Shown here piece by piece: positions 12,393-25,082 of a stretch of DNA of 64,000 nucleotides. The notes below the pieces were generated by a model, which worked only from the letters and a program-made list of their open reading frames with translations, was not told the origin of the DNA and did no database searches. The translations under genes were made by a program, and so were the position numbers. The DNA is taken from NCBI RefSeq assembly GCF_024763615.1, contig NC_077222.1:64666001-64730000 (forward strand), read 5' to 3'. Position 1 is the stretch's first letter; each line of letters opens with the position of its first letter. Origin of the DNA: Phlebotomus papatasi (lineage: Eukaryota > Arthropoda > Insecta > Diptera > Psychodidae).

Positions 12393-12538
12393 GTCTGTTC
12401 ATGGGTGGCGCACTTCATTGTGTCCCAGAGCTCGCAGGATGAACGCAAAGCGGCTTTCGCGTGCTTGCTGCGTGCAGCTCTCACATGCTGGAATATTGGT
12501 AACTTCAATGGTGCTCTGGAAATTACGACAGGACTACG
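12393..12538 (+). CDS. PLCE1: PLC-epsilon-like gene, RasGEF-domain exon B
   Basis: The exon is 146 nt, flanked by acceptor AACAG and donor GTGAGT at 12539. It encodes 48 residues plus two bases of a split codon (phase 2), starting VCSWVAHFIV and ending ITTGLR once the codon is completed by the next exon. Family features are visible: W-V-x-x-x-I near the start, an ERK/ERA-type helix (DERKAAFACLLRAAL), and the NFN motif in NIGNFNGALEI. That motif is the conserved core of RasGEF domains that contacts the GTPase. NIGNFN followed by GLRS is how I remember the PLC-epsilon version, which acts as a Rap/Ras exchange module upstream of the lipase core. GC content is clearly higher than the surrounding intron. 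I am very sure of the RasGEF domain and fairly sure of PLC-epsilon. Confidence 0.88.
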
Positions 12539-13261
12539 GTGAGTGAATTCCCATACAGTTTTTTTTTACATAGAAAATTTGTTCCCTCAAAAAATTGGCG
12601 GTGTAGCAGAATACAAATTAGAACAATGTATACAACAAGGTTTCTCTCGTGGCCCAGCATATAATCAAATTGTATGTGAATTCAAATTCGAGAAAAGAGT
12701 TTCAATGGGAAAAACACACATTGGGAGCTTGTGCTGCTGTTAGGTGTTAAATCGCATATGTGACGATTAAAAGTTGTCAATTGTATTGTGTCCAAATTGC
12801 GAAAATGTGCAGAAAACTGCCAAAAACGAATTTCTCAATCACGCTTGGGTCAAAAGTGAGAGAGAGTTTTAGGTGGAAAATTAGGTGATGCCTCAGAGGA
12901 CTTCGTTTACCCCAAAATTCTACTATTCGCATCTGATTCTGTGGATTGAGTTCTGTATTTGTTTATTAAAATCTCAAATTAATTAAAATTTAAATGGGTG
13001 TCGAATGTAACTAAACCAAATTGGCTTCAAGCTGGATGCACACAAATCAAATCAAACTTTATAAGCAAAGCACAATTTTGTGGTCCTATGAAAATTGTTT
13101 AATTTAATTAAATTTGGCGTTGACTATAATTTAGTGAATTCATTCTATTTTAGTTTTTTTTAAGTTAAGTTAAATACAACCTAAATTTAATTTGGCTTGT
13201 ACTTTGCGAATGCGTTTTTCAGGAACATAGGAGTTTGTTTACTCTAAACCCAAACCAAATT

Positions 13262-13420
13262 GTATGTATTTAAATATAAAACTATTTATGATTCATTTAT
13301 AATTCATTTATATAATTTATTTATTATTGATTTTAATATTTATAACTAATTCAATGACTTATTTATACAATAATTGATTAAATTAACTGTAGTTTGTTAT
13401 ATTATTCAAACCAATATAAA
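13262..13420. repeat. AT-only low-complexity stretch
   Basis: It is made of short ATTTAT/ATTCATTTATA words in loose tandem. No feature can be assigned. Confidence 0.6.
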
Positions 13421-14222
13421 TGTAATTTCTATTATTATCAGTTTAATTTAAACGAGTGATCATTGATAAAAATATGTGGTATGTTCTAAATAATTTATAA
13501 AATGTTTTTAATTTAATTTAAATTTAAAAATGAAGTAATAAGTTGTAAGACGAATCGGTTCCGCGGCTCTAAAATCCATACCGTTATTATGTGTCCTTAG
13601 CGTCCCTAGAGACTGATTGGGTTAGACTATTAGCCCTGTGAGTGGGAGTTGCAGTATGTGCAGGCAGAACATTCATTAGTGGTTGAAGCGTACTTGATTT
13701 AAAATGTCCGCATTTGGACCAAACGTTCTGGATAAGATTGTAAAAGTGTATTAGCCCTGAAGTGAAGCAAAATCTCACTGGTAATCACCGGTATCCAAAT
13801 CAATTCCTTTGACCAGTCTGTGGATTGTATTTTGTCTCCCCTGAAAGGTTTACAACAAACATCTAATTTTTACTAGCATACTATTCAATTCAATCAAATT
13901 GTGCTGAAATAAGTGTTGTATTGCAATTCTTATACCAGTTTCTTTTCAACAGCGATATAGGATTTTACGAGTTTAGATAAACGAAATTATTTTCAAAATC
14001 TCAGCTTATTTGTGGACACAACGGGGAATTTTTGATCTACTTATTCTAACCTTAACTTAATTACACGTTAACAATTATGTTAAAGTATAATTTGAATATG
14101 ATTTTTTTCAATTTAAATTAAAAATTTGGGATTTTCTCGAGTACTTCATACTTCATATAGACAAGAGAAAAAAGCCCAAAAAAGTATATTCTTGCTTGAT
14201 TGCAGAGCTTGTATACTTATCT

Positions 14223-14361
14223 TATGCCGTAGACACACTTACGACTTTTGCCGAGAGACGACTTAAGTGGAAAATTATGGAACTGTAGATTAACCATTAT
14301 TTCTAATATAATTTCGCTAAGCCGTCTCTCGGCTAATCCTCATGTCTGTCAAGGCCCTTAG
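14223..14361. mobile_element. MITE family H (GCCGAGAGACGGCTTA), copy 1
   Basis: The inner inverted pair GCCGAGAGACGACTTA / TAAGCCGTCTCTCGGC is bracketed by ACACACTTACGAC and CTGTCAAGGCCC. About 139 bp. Copies in the opposite orientation occur at 24748-24879 and 58659-58796. Confidence 0.75.
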
Positions 14362-14487
14362 CCTCCTAGAAAATCTTAAAGTTCAAATTTAGATTCTATC
14401 CGAAATCACCCCATTATTGTAACTCTATAATTGATCAAGTTAGTTGGTTTTGAATAATTCTCCTATGGAAAAAATTAGGAAATTCTT

Positions 14488-14640
14488 TAATCCTTTAAAG
14501 ACGATTGGGTTACCTGTGGCCCAAACCAAATTTGTCATAAGGCCTTTTCAAGTTATGATTTGCTCTAAACAGTCAGAAAAATGATTTTTTCTGATCCCCA
14601 ATTTTTGACCCTTTCCCCCTTGACCCTTTAACGACGAGAC
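14488..14640. mobile_element. Short MITE, TTAATCCTTTAAGGACGATTGGG form (copy 1)
   Basis: It shares GACGATTGGGTYACC and TGATCCCCAATTTTTGA with the copy at 18034-18180. It abuts, or slightly overlaps, the long-form element starting at 14629. Confidence 0.6.
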
Positions 14641-15150
14641 AGTTTTCACGGACCAAAAATCAGCAATAAAAATGAAACCGATAAACAAAATTAATTAAAT
14701 GTCTTACATCTCTTATTGGACAATCCAACAGAGTTTGATTCGGTGTATTTTTTTTCTCTATGAACGATAGGGACAAAAACAGCATAAAAATGTAAGTAAT
14801 TTTTCTGACAATACCAATGAATGATAATTTTCACTCTAAGGAAAAATATTATGTTTGAGTATTGTAGTTTTTTTTACCAAAACGGTTTTGCTTAAAAAAA
14901 TTGGAAGTATAAAAAATATTTAAAATCACTTTTCAATATGAGAATTTAAAAATTCGTCATTTTTTAGCTTAAAAATTTACTATATAGCAAATAGCTAGAG
15001 ACTGGCAAAAAATATCCTAGATTCCTTCAACCTTCTACTTTGTGATTGCGTACAAACTTAAGAAAAAAATAACTTTAAGTAAGTTAGGAAAAATTATTTT
15101 CTTTATGGGACACCGGTGTTCCAATCATACTTAAAGGGTTAAAGGGTTAA
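14629..15150. mobile_element. MITE, TTAACCCTTTAACGACGA family (long form, copy 2)
   Basis: It starts TGACCCTTTAACGACGAGAC and ends CATACTTAAAGGGTTAAAGG. It is about 80% like 2943-3456 by eye, with the same order of internal words. Confidence 0.75.
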
Positions 15151-15174
15151 TAAACTGCCCACAGATTCAATCTT

Positions 15175-15325
15175 TTAATGATAATGCTTCTTCTGTGCCC
15201 CATTTCTTAAGAGGCCAGTGGTAGTACTCAACCAGATAAGCATTAAGCGCGGTTCATCACTGAAACCAGGGACTTCTTCCCAATAGACTCAATACTCTAG
15301 CCATTGATCCACTGAGCCCCCCAAA
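15175..15325 (-). mobile_element. Fragment of a tRNA-derived SINE
   Basis: On the minus strand the head reads GGCTCAGTGGATCAATGGCT then AGAGTATTGAG, an A-box-like start very similar to SINE family A at 11387. A weaker B-box-like CTGGTTTCAGTG follows. Body and tail cannot be delimited. Confidence 0.5.
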
Positions 15326-17324
15326 AAAGCCGAATAAAACTCATTTATATGAATGAACTCACCTCACCTTCCCTTAAATTTCGTCACGTTCTTCAGAACG
15401 AAGTGAAAAAGTTTCTCTAAAACGGACAGATATGACCTCACAGTACCATCCATTGTTGCAATATTGATTCTACTCGATTCATTGATATGCATAGTTATTT
15501 GATGTATGCAATAGCACTGCAAACTTTTCTGATTATCTAACTTTGAGGAAGCAGATGGGAATAGTATAATACGAAAAATAAGGATTACAACCAATGAATA
15601 CGGATAAATATTTTGTCAGTCTTGTGGTGTATTCGATGGATTGAGAGAAGTAGTGATGATTCGGTGTATCTTTCAAACCAAGTGTGACAAAAGTATTTTT
15701 CACACGAATAATAAATAATGCGAGGATAGACATCTCTGAGAGACACGTTTTGTAGTGACACGACTTTTGCATCAGTTTCTTACTTTGCTGCCTGGAATGG
15801 GGCGGGTATGGGGTGGAGTTTCGAAAATAAGTTTATATGCAACCAAGGAACAAGTCCTAACACTCAGCACATGGTTGAAGTAGCATTGAATATGCTAAAG
15901 GAGTACACAATGTCGTATCTAGTTTGGCAGGAAGGGTATGGTATTGAGTTAACAGACGGAAATGGCTGAACATGAGGCGGAAAATAATTTGTATACGGTT
16001 GGATTATCTGTTGAAACTACCACTGTGCTTTTGTGGCAAATCCATTTATGTATAATAAATGAGATAAGTTGCACAGAGGTTAATTCATTTTATAATCGAG
16101 ATGCAAGAAAAGTACTCAAGGGTAATTCAAAGCAGTAAATCTTCAATCCCCATATACATTTCTCATTGCTCATCTTTACTTCTTTTTGCCAACACTCACA
16201 TTTCCGGTTTTCTTTTTCATATTCTTTTCGTCTGGGGCATTTTCAGAGGAGTTTTTTTCGATTCCGCCTAAACTTATGATGTGCAAGCACCAAAAAAAAC
16301 CATGAGAATGCCAATTCCAGGATGTGGATTAATCTGATGGTTGGCTGACATGGAGCCAGGACGAGAATGTTTTATACTTAAAGTTAGGTGGAAAGTTAGC
16401 TTTGTAGGATGATAGAAGGATTTTGATGGGTTTTCCTCCCACACAACGTAACTGGGAACAAAGGCAAATGGAAAATCCGTATGTATTTTCCCGCAGTGTG
16501 AGCGGTAAAATAAAGTGAATGAAGCCATAGACAAAGGATGAAACCGTGTAGAAAAGGAGCCCTCGAGCCTTGGGTGAGAATTTCCGACAATCTACAATGA
16601 AGAAATTAAACATTCTTCACCTTGCCTCTATGAGGACATTATCATTTTGCACAGGACGTTTACATAAACTGTATTAGAGATCCTATAACCCTTGGGGAGG
16701 ACCATCTAAGGGGTTACCAATTCCGGGAAAAAATTCACAATTTGAAATTACAAAAAAAGTAAAACAAATATTTTTCTAGGAGCCTTGTATTTTTCTGATC
16801 AAAATGGATGGCGAAGTTGAAAAGCTTTTGTGAAATGCTAGAATTGTCGAGTCGAATATTTCTACCGCACATAAGAACATGTCCTGAAGCATTCAAAATA
16901 ATATTTTTTCATGGTCAAATATTACAAAAACTTGTAGAGAGCATATTTATCAATCGATTTTAGAAAATTTGTTGTCTTAGGAAAGGTTTTGAAATCAATG
17001 ACAAGCCTGAAGTAATCGCATACGATTTTAATACAATAATAATAATCACAAACTCAAATGTACAGCCCCCTTAATTTTAAATATGTTCATTTAAGTTGAA
17101 GTTTACTTCATGAAGGGATTGTATATTTTCTAATAAATTTGATATGGTCCTTAAATAAACTTCAGTCGATTGTAATCCGGAATGACCTTAAATCATACTT
17201 AAAAAAGGATGTTCAAGGTCAGTTACTAAAACAAGAAAGCGTATTTATCAACAAATTGTCTCATGTTGGGGTTTTTAGGATAGTCTTGAAATCTCTGATA
17301 AGTGATACAATTGTAATTCAATCT

Positions 17325-17544
17325 TGGGGAAAACGTTCTACGTTCGGATGACTCAAACTTCGGACAACTCTTTTTTTTTCTTTGTATTCTTAATGGATTT
17401 GACCTATGGATTTTTTCAGGAAATTTGAGGCATTGGGATGGTTATTAAAATAAATAGTTATAATACGTCAAATTCATTGAAAACATATTGAAAGAAAAAT
17501 TTGTTCGAAGCTTGAGTACTCCGAAGGTAGAGCGCTTTCCCCTA
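17325..17544. mobile_element. MITE, GGGGAAAGCGTGCTAC family (copy 2)
   Basis: It starts GGGGAAAACGTTCTACGTTC and ends CCGAAGGTAGAGCGCTTTCC. The terminal repeats extend inward (GACTCAAACTTCGG / CGAAGCTTGAGTAC). The interior is non-coding. Confidence 0.75.
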
Positions 17545-17553
17545 ATCCTAAGT

Positions 17554-17781
17554 TTAACTCTTTCGCGTCTTTAGGGTCATATATGACCCGGGGAAAAAAG
17601 TTTCTTTTTGGCTATTTACATTAATTGAAATCTAACTGGAATCTTGAGAAAATGAGCCAAGAATCTTACATCCTTCTATTATGATGTCGTGCACGAACAG
17701 ATAGATTTCAATTAATGTAAATACCCAAAAAAAACTTTTTCCCCGAGTCATGACATTACCCTAAAGACGCGAAAGAGTTAA
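17554..17781. mobile_element. Palindromic MITE, TTAACTCTTTCGCGTCTTTA
   Basis: TTAACTCTTTCGCGTCTTTA pairs with TAAAGACGCGAAAGAGTTAA. Inside, ATTTACATTAATTGAAATCT pairs with AGATTTCAATTAATGTAAAT, leaving a loop of about 75 bp. It lies ten bases from the preceding MITE. Confidence 0.75.
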
Positions 17782-18033
17782 GCATTTAAGACATGGCAAG
17801 TTCAAGTATGTTCGACTATTTCTTTAAGCTGGGATGCTTTGCAATTCTTGAATTTGCTAAAACACATCATGAAGAAACGTATAATTAATTTGTTCAAAAA
17901 TAATAATAAAAAAATCAGTAATTCTAATGTTTAATAATAAATTAGGCGTCAATTTGTTCATTTCCCTTTTGCAAATGTTGAAATTACTTCCAGTTTCAAG
18001 AACTTTTCAAATTTTATACTTTGGTGGAAGTGG

Positions 18034-18180
18034 TTAATCCTCTAAGGACGATTGGGTCACCGGTGACCCAAAAATGATTTTTTCTACGGCCATCTAAAGT
18101 CATGTTTTGCTTTAAAAAGTCAGAAAAATTGATTTTTTGTGATCCCCCAATTTTTGATCTTCTCGTCCTTAAATGCTTAA
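18034..18180. mobile_element. Short MITE, TTAATCCTTTAAGGACGATTGGG form (copy 2)
   Basis: It starts TTAATCCTCTAAGGACGATT and ends TTCTCGTCCTTAAATGCTTA. Its GGGTCACCGGTGACCC is a perfect small palindrome. It is a 147-bp relative of the long-form TTAACCCTTTAA family; a fragment of the same form lies at 51175-51226. Confidence 0.65.
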
Positions 18181-18195
18181 GAAATAATTTCGACT

Positions 18196-18222
18196 ATTAT
18201 TATATTATTATATTATTATAAT
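18196..18222. repeat. (TATTAT)n microsatellite
   Basis: Repeated ATT/TATTAT units right after the short MITE. Confidence 0.8.
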
Positions 18223-20120
18223 TTCTGCTCATACTAGCCATAGGCTATGAACTATTTGACCTTGAAAAACCCCAAGTTGGAAAAATGTAACATTATTGAT
18301 TTACGTAGGTGAAACATCTACCTGAATAACCTGTGAAAAGTTTTAAAAATTATAAAAATCGTGTAGAAATATTGACTTTTCAAAGTTTGCCTTAAAACCC
18401 GAAATCCTCATCTATTAACGTTTGTTTTTTTAACTCGATGATTATGTAAAATAGACGGACGAATAAATAACTTTACGCCTTTTGCAAAATGACAAATCCA
18501 AGATTTTTATATTACATTTCTCTAAGTTTAAAGTATACCAATGAACAGAAAGAAATAGAGAAATGAAAAAGACTTTCACCGCACTATTTCCCCTTTTTGT
18601 CCCCTATAACCGTATTCTACGTGTTTTACTTGATTTCTTTAATACAATATTCACCTCACTCTTCACCCCCAGGTGTCTATTATGGCAAAGAAGGTAAAGA
18701 ACTTGCTGAGTATCGAGAAGTACTTAGGCTTTCAAATTGGCATTTTATTGGGGTTCTTCTTTATTCTTTACCAGTATTACATTCAAGAAATGTGCCTGTG
18801 GAGTGAAATTCAACACAAGATATCAGATAAAGGGAGTAGGTTCAAATGGGAAAAAAAAAAGAAAACGAGTATGATTTTGGCAAGGGTAAGGGTATAGTGG
18901 AAAAAAGTACAGGAAAATATAAGTAAAATGATAAAAGTATATGTATGGGAAATTCCCATATCATATTCTACATAAATTATGATGATATTGAGGGAAAAAA
19001 ATCTGTGATGCGCAAGATCTTGTGAAAATTCAATACTTGAGTTCATGTCGTGAAAATTCATTTTGACATTTAGGTTTACTGCATTTATTAAATTTAAAAC
19101 TTTGTCACATTAATAATTAAACATATGCTACACATATTTATAAAGTTTCAAAATATAATGTGATGCTCATAACTCTATGCTAAAGAAGCATCCTATTTGC
19201 AGAAGATGTCAACTGAAGTTCTAGAATCTTACTATTTATATAATTTATCAAGTTATTTAGTCACTTGCATTTAAATTCTACTTGAGTATGTATTTCTTGC
19301 ATTATGACGAAAAAGTAAATTTTATTTTTCACATTGAGATGAATTTCACTCTTCGGCATTTCTGACCGTTTGACGTTTGATGTAAATTAACTCCTTAGGG
19401 CCTGTTGAAACGAGGGTAATTTGAAACGGACTGCACTGCACTATGCTATGCAGTTATCTGTAGGTCTTCTGGGTCAATTTCTATCTGACATAAGATATGA
19501 TTGATTTTCTATTTTATTTCGAGTAATTTAATAATATATAATAATTTTTTTCGACCATAGTGAATACCACTGGCACTAATATTTGGAAATTCGGTCCTTG
19601 TGCTGTACTTCTAATTCCTTTAATAGCCGGCATTCCGGTTCTTAGCTGGGACCTTATAAACAGCATCAAAAATTTTCAGAATGAATAAGTGTTTCATCTA
19701 AATTTTACTACTTTGGAACACTTGCTCTTTTTCTATCTAGCCATCTCCAGTGGAAGATTGAGTCAATTATCCATTGCTAATCTACTTTCACATCCAATTC
19801 TGCAGTACAAAGACCGAATTCGAATTTCCGACACCAATTTTATCAGCAATATTTTAAAAGAAATAAAAGTATATCTATGCTTAGTAACGGAAATATGTTG
19901 AAAGACAATAAAAAATTAAGACATTAAGAACTCATCTTCAGTATCAAGCTAATCGCGTGATCTTATGTCGCTGTTTTCGGAAGTTCGAATGCAATGCTTG
20001 GGTCAACAATTCTTTATTTATCCTATCAATCTATATGAGAAACAATCCGACGGTGTAGATTTTAAAGATCTCTGATTGGTAGAGTACTTTTTTTTAGTGG
20101 ATATGTGAGAATTTCCTCAG

Positions 20121-20340
20121 AAGGGGAAGGTAGGGCTACTTTGAGCTGTGGGGCTACATTATTATACGATTTTTTCACATACTTATAAAGGAAACGGGGT
20201 TTTAGCATGATGTAATTTGGATAGACAAAACAATTGTGGACCTAAATAAAATATTTGTATTAACCACTTTCATTTAGAAATAAACGAAAAATCGTATAAA
20301 AATGTAGCTCCACAGCTCAATTAGCCCCACCTTCCCCTAT
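20121..20340. mobile_element. MITE family L (GTAGGGCTACTTTGAGCTGTG), copy 1
   Basis: GGGGAAGGTAGGGCTACTTT and GAGCTGTGGGGCTACATT on the left pair with AATGTAGCTCCACAGCTC and CCCCACCTTCCCCTAT on the right. The interior GGACAGACAAAACAATTRTGG is shared with copies at 41053-42174 and 55582-55783. Confidence 0.8.
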
Positions 20341-22137
20341 ATGTTCACAAATTAATATTTCAGATTATGCCAAGGTTAGATTTTCGGAAATATTTCGAAG
20401 GTAGAGTTCTCGTAGAGCGTAGGCGTAGAGGTATTTTAATGAACTAAAAGGTACGCAAAAATCAATTTTGTATATGGTAGCTTAATGTAAATATATGGAA
20501 AATTTAACTTTTTCAATGGGAATTTCGAACTAAAATGCCCCGGTTTGATTGAGCCTTTTTTTATGGCCAATAAGAAAATAATAGGGAACCGATGATCCAA
20601 ATTCAAACCAAGATAAAGTAACAAAAATATTTAAAAAACCAAATTTGAGACAAAAATATCAATAATTTAAAGTGCAGAGCCTTAAATTTCATGCCCTGTA
20701 AATCCCTAGATCCATTGATGAAGCAAGATAATTCTAGATTTTACCACTGAGGAAGGCTTGGATTCGAGCCGAGAGCTTTGGGCAAAATCGTCTTTTTTTC
20801 AAGTCACTCTATAAACCGACGCTCACCGATACCCAAAATAAGTAAATACTTCTGAACATTTCAATGTTTTTTTTTATCTCCAGTAATCTCTTATCAATTA
20901 TTTTTAATAAGTTTCTTAAGTAAAGTAGCAATTTCTCTTAGTATGCTACTAGGCTAATTATTCAGTCAGTAAAATTGCTTTATGCGTACTTTAAGTTAAT
21001 GAGTGTGTTTATTTTGTCTTTTATGCACTTGATTTAACAATGCGATTATACATTTCCTCGTAAATTTCACTCGTTCTTTATAAATTATCAAACAAATATT
21101 TAAAAGAAAAAAAAATAACAAGAACAATATGAGCTGCTCATTATATTTGAAAAACATATAATTGAGTTACGAACTAATTAAAAACCTTACTTTTCTCTGA
21201 GTGATAGTAATAAAGATTTTACCATTTTTTTCTCACTAATGCACTTAACCGCAACACCATTCACAATTCTCATAATTGTAATTTTAATGAAGCTACATGG
21301 TAAATTACACACAAAAACACATTCTATAGATCCCATTCAGTTATTCTTCACTGGAAAATCATATTTCCACCCTGAAAAGCTAACTGAAAATGTGCGTAGG
21401 AGATAAAGGAATGTATGAAGGTGAAATCCTGTAATGTTATTTAAACTTCTCCCTGTTGAAGGCATTGGATTTTCACAATTTCCATCATACGCCTGGGCTA
21501 GAGAGTATGAGGAAAATGTAGATTTCTGGCAATTTCAATAGAATTATTTTATTTGACCGAAAGAAGAAACATTAGAGAAATTGTTGATTTTTCCTTTGAT
21601 GAAAATGAACGTTCCTCTCTACAATATCTCATATATATATACATTTTTATTAAAAAAAAACTCTATAATCTTTCTTTGCTCAACAAATACAAGTCTATGC
21701 TATTGACAACAATAAAATTTATCAAACTAACATAATTAGAGAAGAAATAATAACAGAGCAGAACATTGTAAAATGTAACATTTTTCTATCGTTTCTATCA
21801 CCATTTTTGTCACTTTGACATATAAATGCCCTGTCAAATTTTGAAAGTACAGAAAATACAAATGGAAATGAACAATGGTCGATCAATGCAAGATGTCACT
21901 ATAGCAATTCTCTGAAGCTTTCTGCTCTCTTTACTCTCTGAATGAGACATTTAAGTATACTCTTGCACCTTCAAACATTTTCTTTTTTATGTTCAGCGGA
22001 ACCGAATGCTTTTACGTGAATTTCCTCTTCGTAAGGACAAAAAAAGGAATAGCAATGCGTCCCAACTAGCGAAATGCTCGTATTTGTGCTTTTAATTTGT
22101 AATTGCAAGAAGAACAATAATCGTTCGTGAGTTTGAT

Positions 22138-22560
22138 AGGGGGGTGGCATTACTTATGGCCACATCGCAATTTTTGTCAGAAAATTATCCAAAAACCAAA
22201 AAAAAAATTGATGTGTAGGGTAAAGTAGTACAAGTTGGACAATAGTAGAAGTTGGACAGAGCTTTTTTTCTTGATAAATTTAGTACTTCATTTTTATTTG
22301 TATATTTTTAATGCTTTAGTTTTATAATTTGGTTCCTTGTGCTTAAAAACAAATTTTGTACTGTATTTATCAAGAGAAAAGCCATGTCCAACTTTTGCCG
22401 GCGAATTGTCCAACTTGTATCACTTTACCCTAATCGGACATAATATACTTTTAATTTTGCAGTTTTTCGGAATCATTTTATGACATTATAGTGTTTTTTT
22501 GCGAGGAGGCCATAAGTAAAGACAAAGGGACAAAGGCAACAAGTAATGGCGCCACCCTAT
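22138..22560. mobile_element. MITE, GGGTGGCATTACTTATGGCC family (copy 2), interrupted
   Basis: It starts TAGGGGGGTGGCATTACTTA and ends AAGTAATGGCGCCACCCTAT. It is the same family as 1399-1582 (shared GCAATTTTTGTYAGAAAAT). Another MITE is inserted at 22216-22432. Confidence 0.75.
22216..22432. mobile_element. MITE, TAGGGTAAAGTAGTACAAGT
   Basis: TAGGGTAAAGTAGTACAAGT at the left pairs with ACTTGTATCACTTTACCCTA at the right. An inner pair GTTGGACA / TGTCCAAC and a GACAGAGC/ACATGGC region follow. 217 bp, inserted in the GGCC MITE. Confidence 0.8.
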
Positions 22561-22711
22561 CTCTGCAAACTTCAATTGTGTCGTTTCTGTTAAAAATTAT
22601 TTATAGGTTCATAATCGATTGAAAACGATACTGTTTATTGCGGTATTTGAAGACCTTTGAAATGAATATTACAACATGGTAATATGTATTGGACTGGTGT
22701 GAATTTCTTTG

Positions 22712-22752
22712 GAAGATTCCGGTGATCACCAGTGATCACCAGTATCTTCTAA
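22712..22752. repeat. Short tandem of GGTGATCACCAGTGATCACC
   Basis: The word GTGATCACCA is repeated head to tail and is itself palindromic. About 40 bp. Confidence 0.5.
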
Positions 22753-23794
22753 ACGTATTACAACATGGTTCAAACGGTCTAGTAATGCAGCATATAGGAC
22801 TGATTATTCTAAGCCTTGAGAAACCATTTAGGAGTAGCTCAAGGTCATAAACGTTCATATATAGATGAAGTGTCCGCCTAAACAATTAATAGGCAAAAAA
22901 CAAACGAGCAGTAAAAAATTAAAAATGGGCAGAAAAAATTAAAAATGAGCAGTAAAATATCTGATTATGGTCAGTAAAAAATTAAATCTTTACAAAAATG
23001 GGTATAGTTTATATATTTAACGTTTAAAATGTTTGCAGATAGACTGAAAAGACTTTTATTTTCCCTTTGCCAAAATTTGGACGATAATATCACTGTTTCA
23101 ATTTTTTTTGTTACTATTCAATTTTAACTTTTTACTGCTCATACAATGCCTTAGTAAAAATCTACAATGAAAAAATAAATACTACAACGTAATTTTTAGC
23201 CATTCCAAAAAGCATTTTTCGAAATATACAGGGAAGGTTTCCAAAATCATTATCTACAACCATTTGACTTTCAGTTTTTGCAATGGCCAAACAAACAGCA
23301 TGACAGGCTATTTCAGAAAACCTTTTAATTTGCCGAGATTTAATTGGGGGTAATAGGCGGTAATTTCATGATTTTGAAAAACTGAAGCATTACATTGCTG
23401 TCTCTGTCGAGTGTGAGCAATGATTTACTGCATAATGACACTGCTGAAAGGAAAAATCTTCCCATTTGAGTAACATGCAGTTCATCTAGATTTTCTCACA
23501 GAAGATGATTCTCATTAAATGTTCACTAACACTTGTGCAATACTACACCTCATACAGATTACTCGGGATGAGATTTAAAAGTGACACTCAAAATAGAACT
23601 TGTTTGAAAGAAAAGAGAGGTATCTCAGGGCTTCACTTGAATTATATATCAGTTTTATATTTTAAAATGAAATCTCACGATAATTTTTCAGGGAATTTAG
23701 TAAATATAAATGATTATGTGTGGAAAAGGCGGAAAAGGACTTTTCAAAAGAATATGGTTATTATTAATAATGATAATTATTATCATTAATCGTA

Positions 23795-24165
23795 TTGAGG
23801 TATAATACGTCAATGGTAAGCGGGGATGTCGACTTCAAGTCCCCTACTCCGCATTAAGCAGGGCGCAAGGGACAAACACGCAAATGTGGGTAGTTTGAAT
23901 TACCCCACAGTCACACAGGACGTTACATTCCGAGAAGCCCCATCGCCGCCTGGATTTTACGATTATTAATAATCGTATCGGAATACTTGTTACAATGTAA
24001 TCATGTTGTATTGCTATTGTAACCCGTGATGGAAGAATCCGCTAAGACTATGTAAACCGCCTAGGAGCGTCTCCCCCTAGAAAATAGACACAGGCTGATC
24101 CTGGACAATATTCAGCTCGAAAAATTTGGCGGTAAAGGATCAGCCCAAACTATTATACACTGAGG
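23795..24165. repeat. Unclassified GC-richer repeat-like patch
   Basis: This stretch is clearly GC-richer than the intron. It starts with a tRNA-like portion (TCAATGGTAAGCGGGG, then a B-box-like GACTTCAAGTCCC) and ends with a small palindrome around GGCTGATCCT / AGGATCAGCC. It may be a SINE or a LINE fragment. No reading frame is convincing. Confidence 0.3.
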
Positions 24166-24494
24166 ATTTATGATTAAGGATTAGCGTTTTCATCGTAAAT
24201 TTCTATTAAATGTGAACACTTTGATTACTGAGAGACTTCTTAAGTACTATATCTATGGATTTATCGATCAGAAACGAGCACTCTGACCTTCCCGTTACTC
24301 TAATCTTAATGCATTTTAAGATTTTGCGATATTGTGTACCATACTCGCTATGTTTGTTCACCAAATTGACATTTCGAAAAGCACCCAAAAACCCCCAAAG
24401 TGAAGCTTTTTATTTTCAGCCCTGGCGCTCCTGTCGCCTAATCCCCGTAATTTCACTAGACCTCATGAATTTAGAAGATCAGTCTGATCCTCCA

Positions 24495-24709
24495 GAAAAG
24501 CTATCCAAGCCATTGTGAGAAGGCGTCGACCTCGAGGCAGACCTAGGACGAGGTGGCTGAATCAAATTCAGAATCTTGCCTTGGACCGCTTTGGGATCGA
24601 ACCCGAACATCTTCCTGAAGTGGCGGAGGATCGACAAGCGTGGGCTGCTAATTTGGATGTCATAGGCCCGTGACCCCAATAGGGATAAGCGGTTGAAAAT
24701 GAATGAATG
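24495..24709 (+). mobile_element. LINE 3' end (RT-ORF C-terminus and tail), 14-bp target duplication
   Basis: AGTCTGATCCTCCA flanks it at 24481-24494 and 24710-24723. From about 24515 the + strand encodes the typical C-terminus of non-LTR retrotransposon polyproteins: a basic RRRPRGRPRTRW stretch, then LALDRFGIEPEHLPEVAEDR, then W, ending at a TGA at about 24671. GRPxxRW followed by A-x-DR-x-xW is the recurring signature. The tail ends TTGAAAATGAATGAATG. The second copy, at 63286-63476, starts at the same point. Confidence 0.8.
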
Positions 24710-24747
24710 AGTCTGATCCTCCAAATTATGGGCTGATCCGTGAGTAT

Positions 24748-24879
24748 ATTGAGACCAGATTTAAGGATTAGCCGAGAGATGACTTAGCGTAATTATATTC
24801 GAAATAAAGGTTAAACCCGATTTCTATATCCACTAAGCTGTCTTTCGGCTTAAGTCGTAAGTATCTCTAGGCCATAATG
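24748..24879. mobile_element. MITE family H, copy 2
   Basis: It contains GGATTAGCCGAGAGATGACT, TAATTATATTCGAAATAA and CGGCTTAAGTCGTAAGT, matching 58659-58796 in the same orientation. Confidence 0.75.
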
Positions 24880-24883
24880 TGAC

Positions 24884-24985
24884 AAGTATATCAGTAATGG
24901 TATGAATTAAATGGTAGAGTGCTCGCTCTACGATGCAAGTGCCCCGAGTTCAAATCCCCTATTTCGACAAACATATTCTGTCGTT
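24884..24985 (+). repeat. tRNA-Ala-like degenerate sequence (SINE head or tRNA relic)
   Basis: AATGGTAGAGTGCTCGCTCT resembles the D-arm/anticodon side of tRNA-Ala, and GAGTTCAAATCCCC is a B box. The 5' acceptor strand is not recognisable and the anticodon arm does not close well, so a working tRNA is unlikely. Confidence 0.4.
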
Positions 24986-25082
24986 AAAAATGTTTGAATC
25001 GCATTTATTTTTTTGTCCTTACCTCTGTGTAGAGAATAGATCTTACAATTACACAATTACTGTATCAAATTCAATAGTAATG

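Noticed and set aside
16274..16613. Three overlapping minus-strand frames of 64-94 codons
   Set aside because: Three frames open at once points to a chance shortage of stops; no motif seen.
18673..18806. Possible RasGEF exon (AEYREVLR in a frame after an AG acceptor)
   Set aside because: It recalls the YREAL motif, but the frame does not join exon B in phase (the in-phase frame stops), there is no suitable donor, and exon C already supplies this segment.
24884..24985. Functional tRNA-Ala gene
   Set aside because: Acceptor and anticodon stems do not close; treated as a tRNA-like relic.
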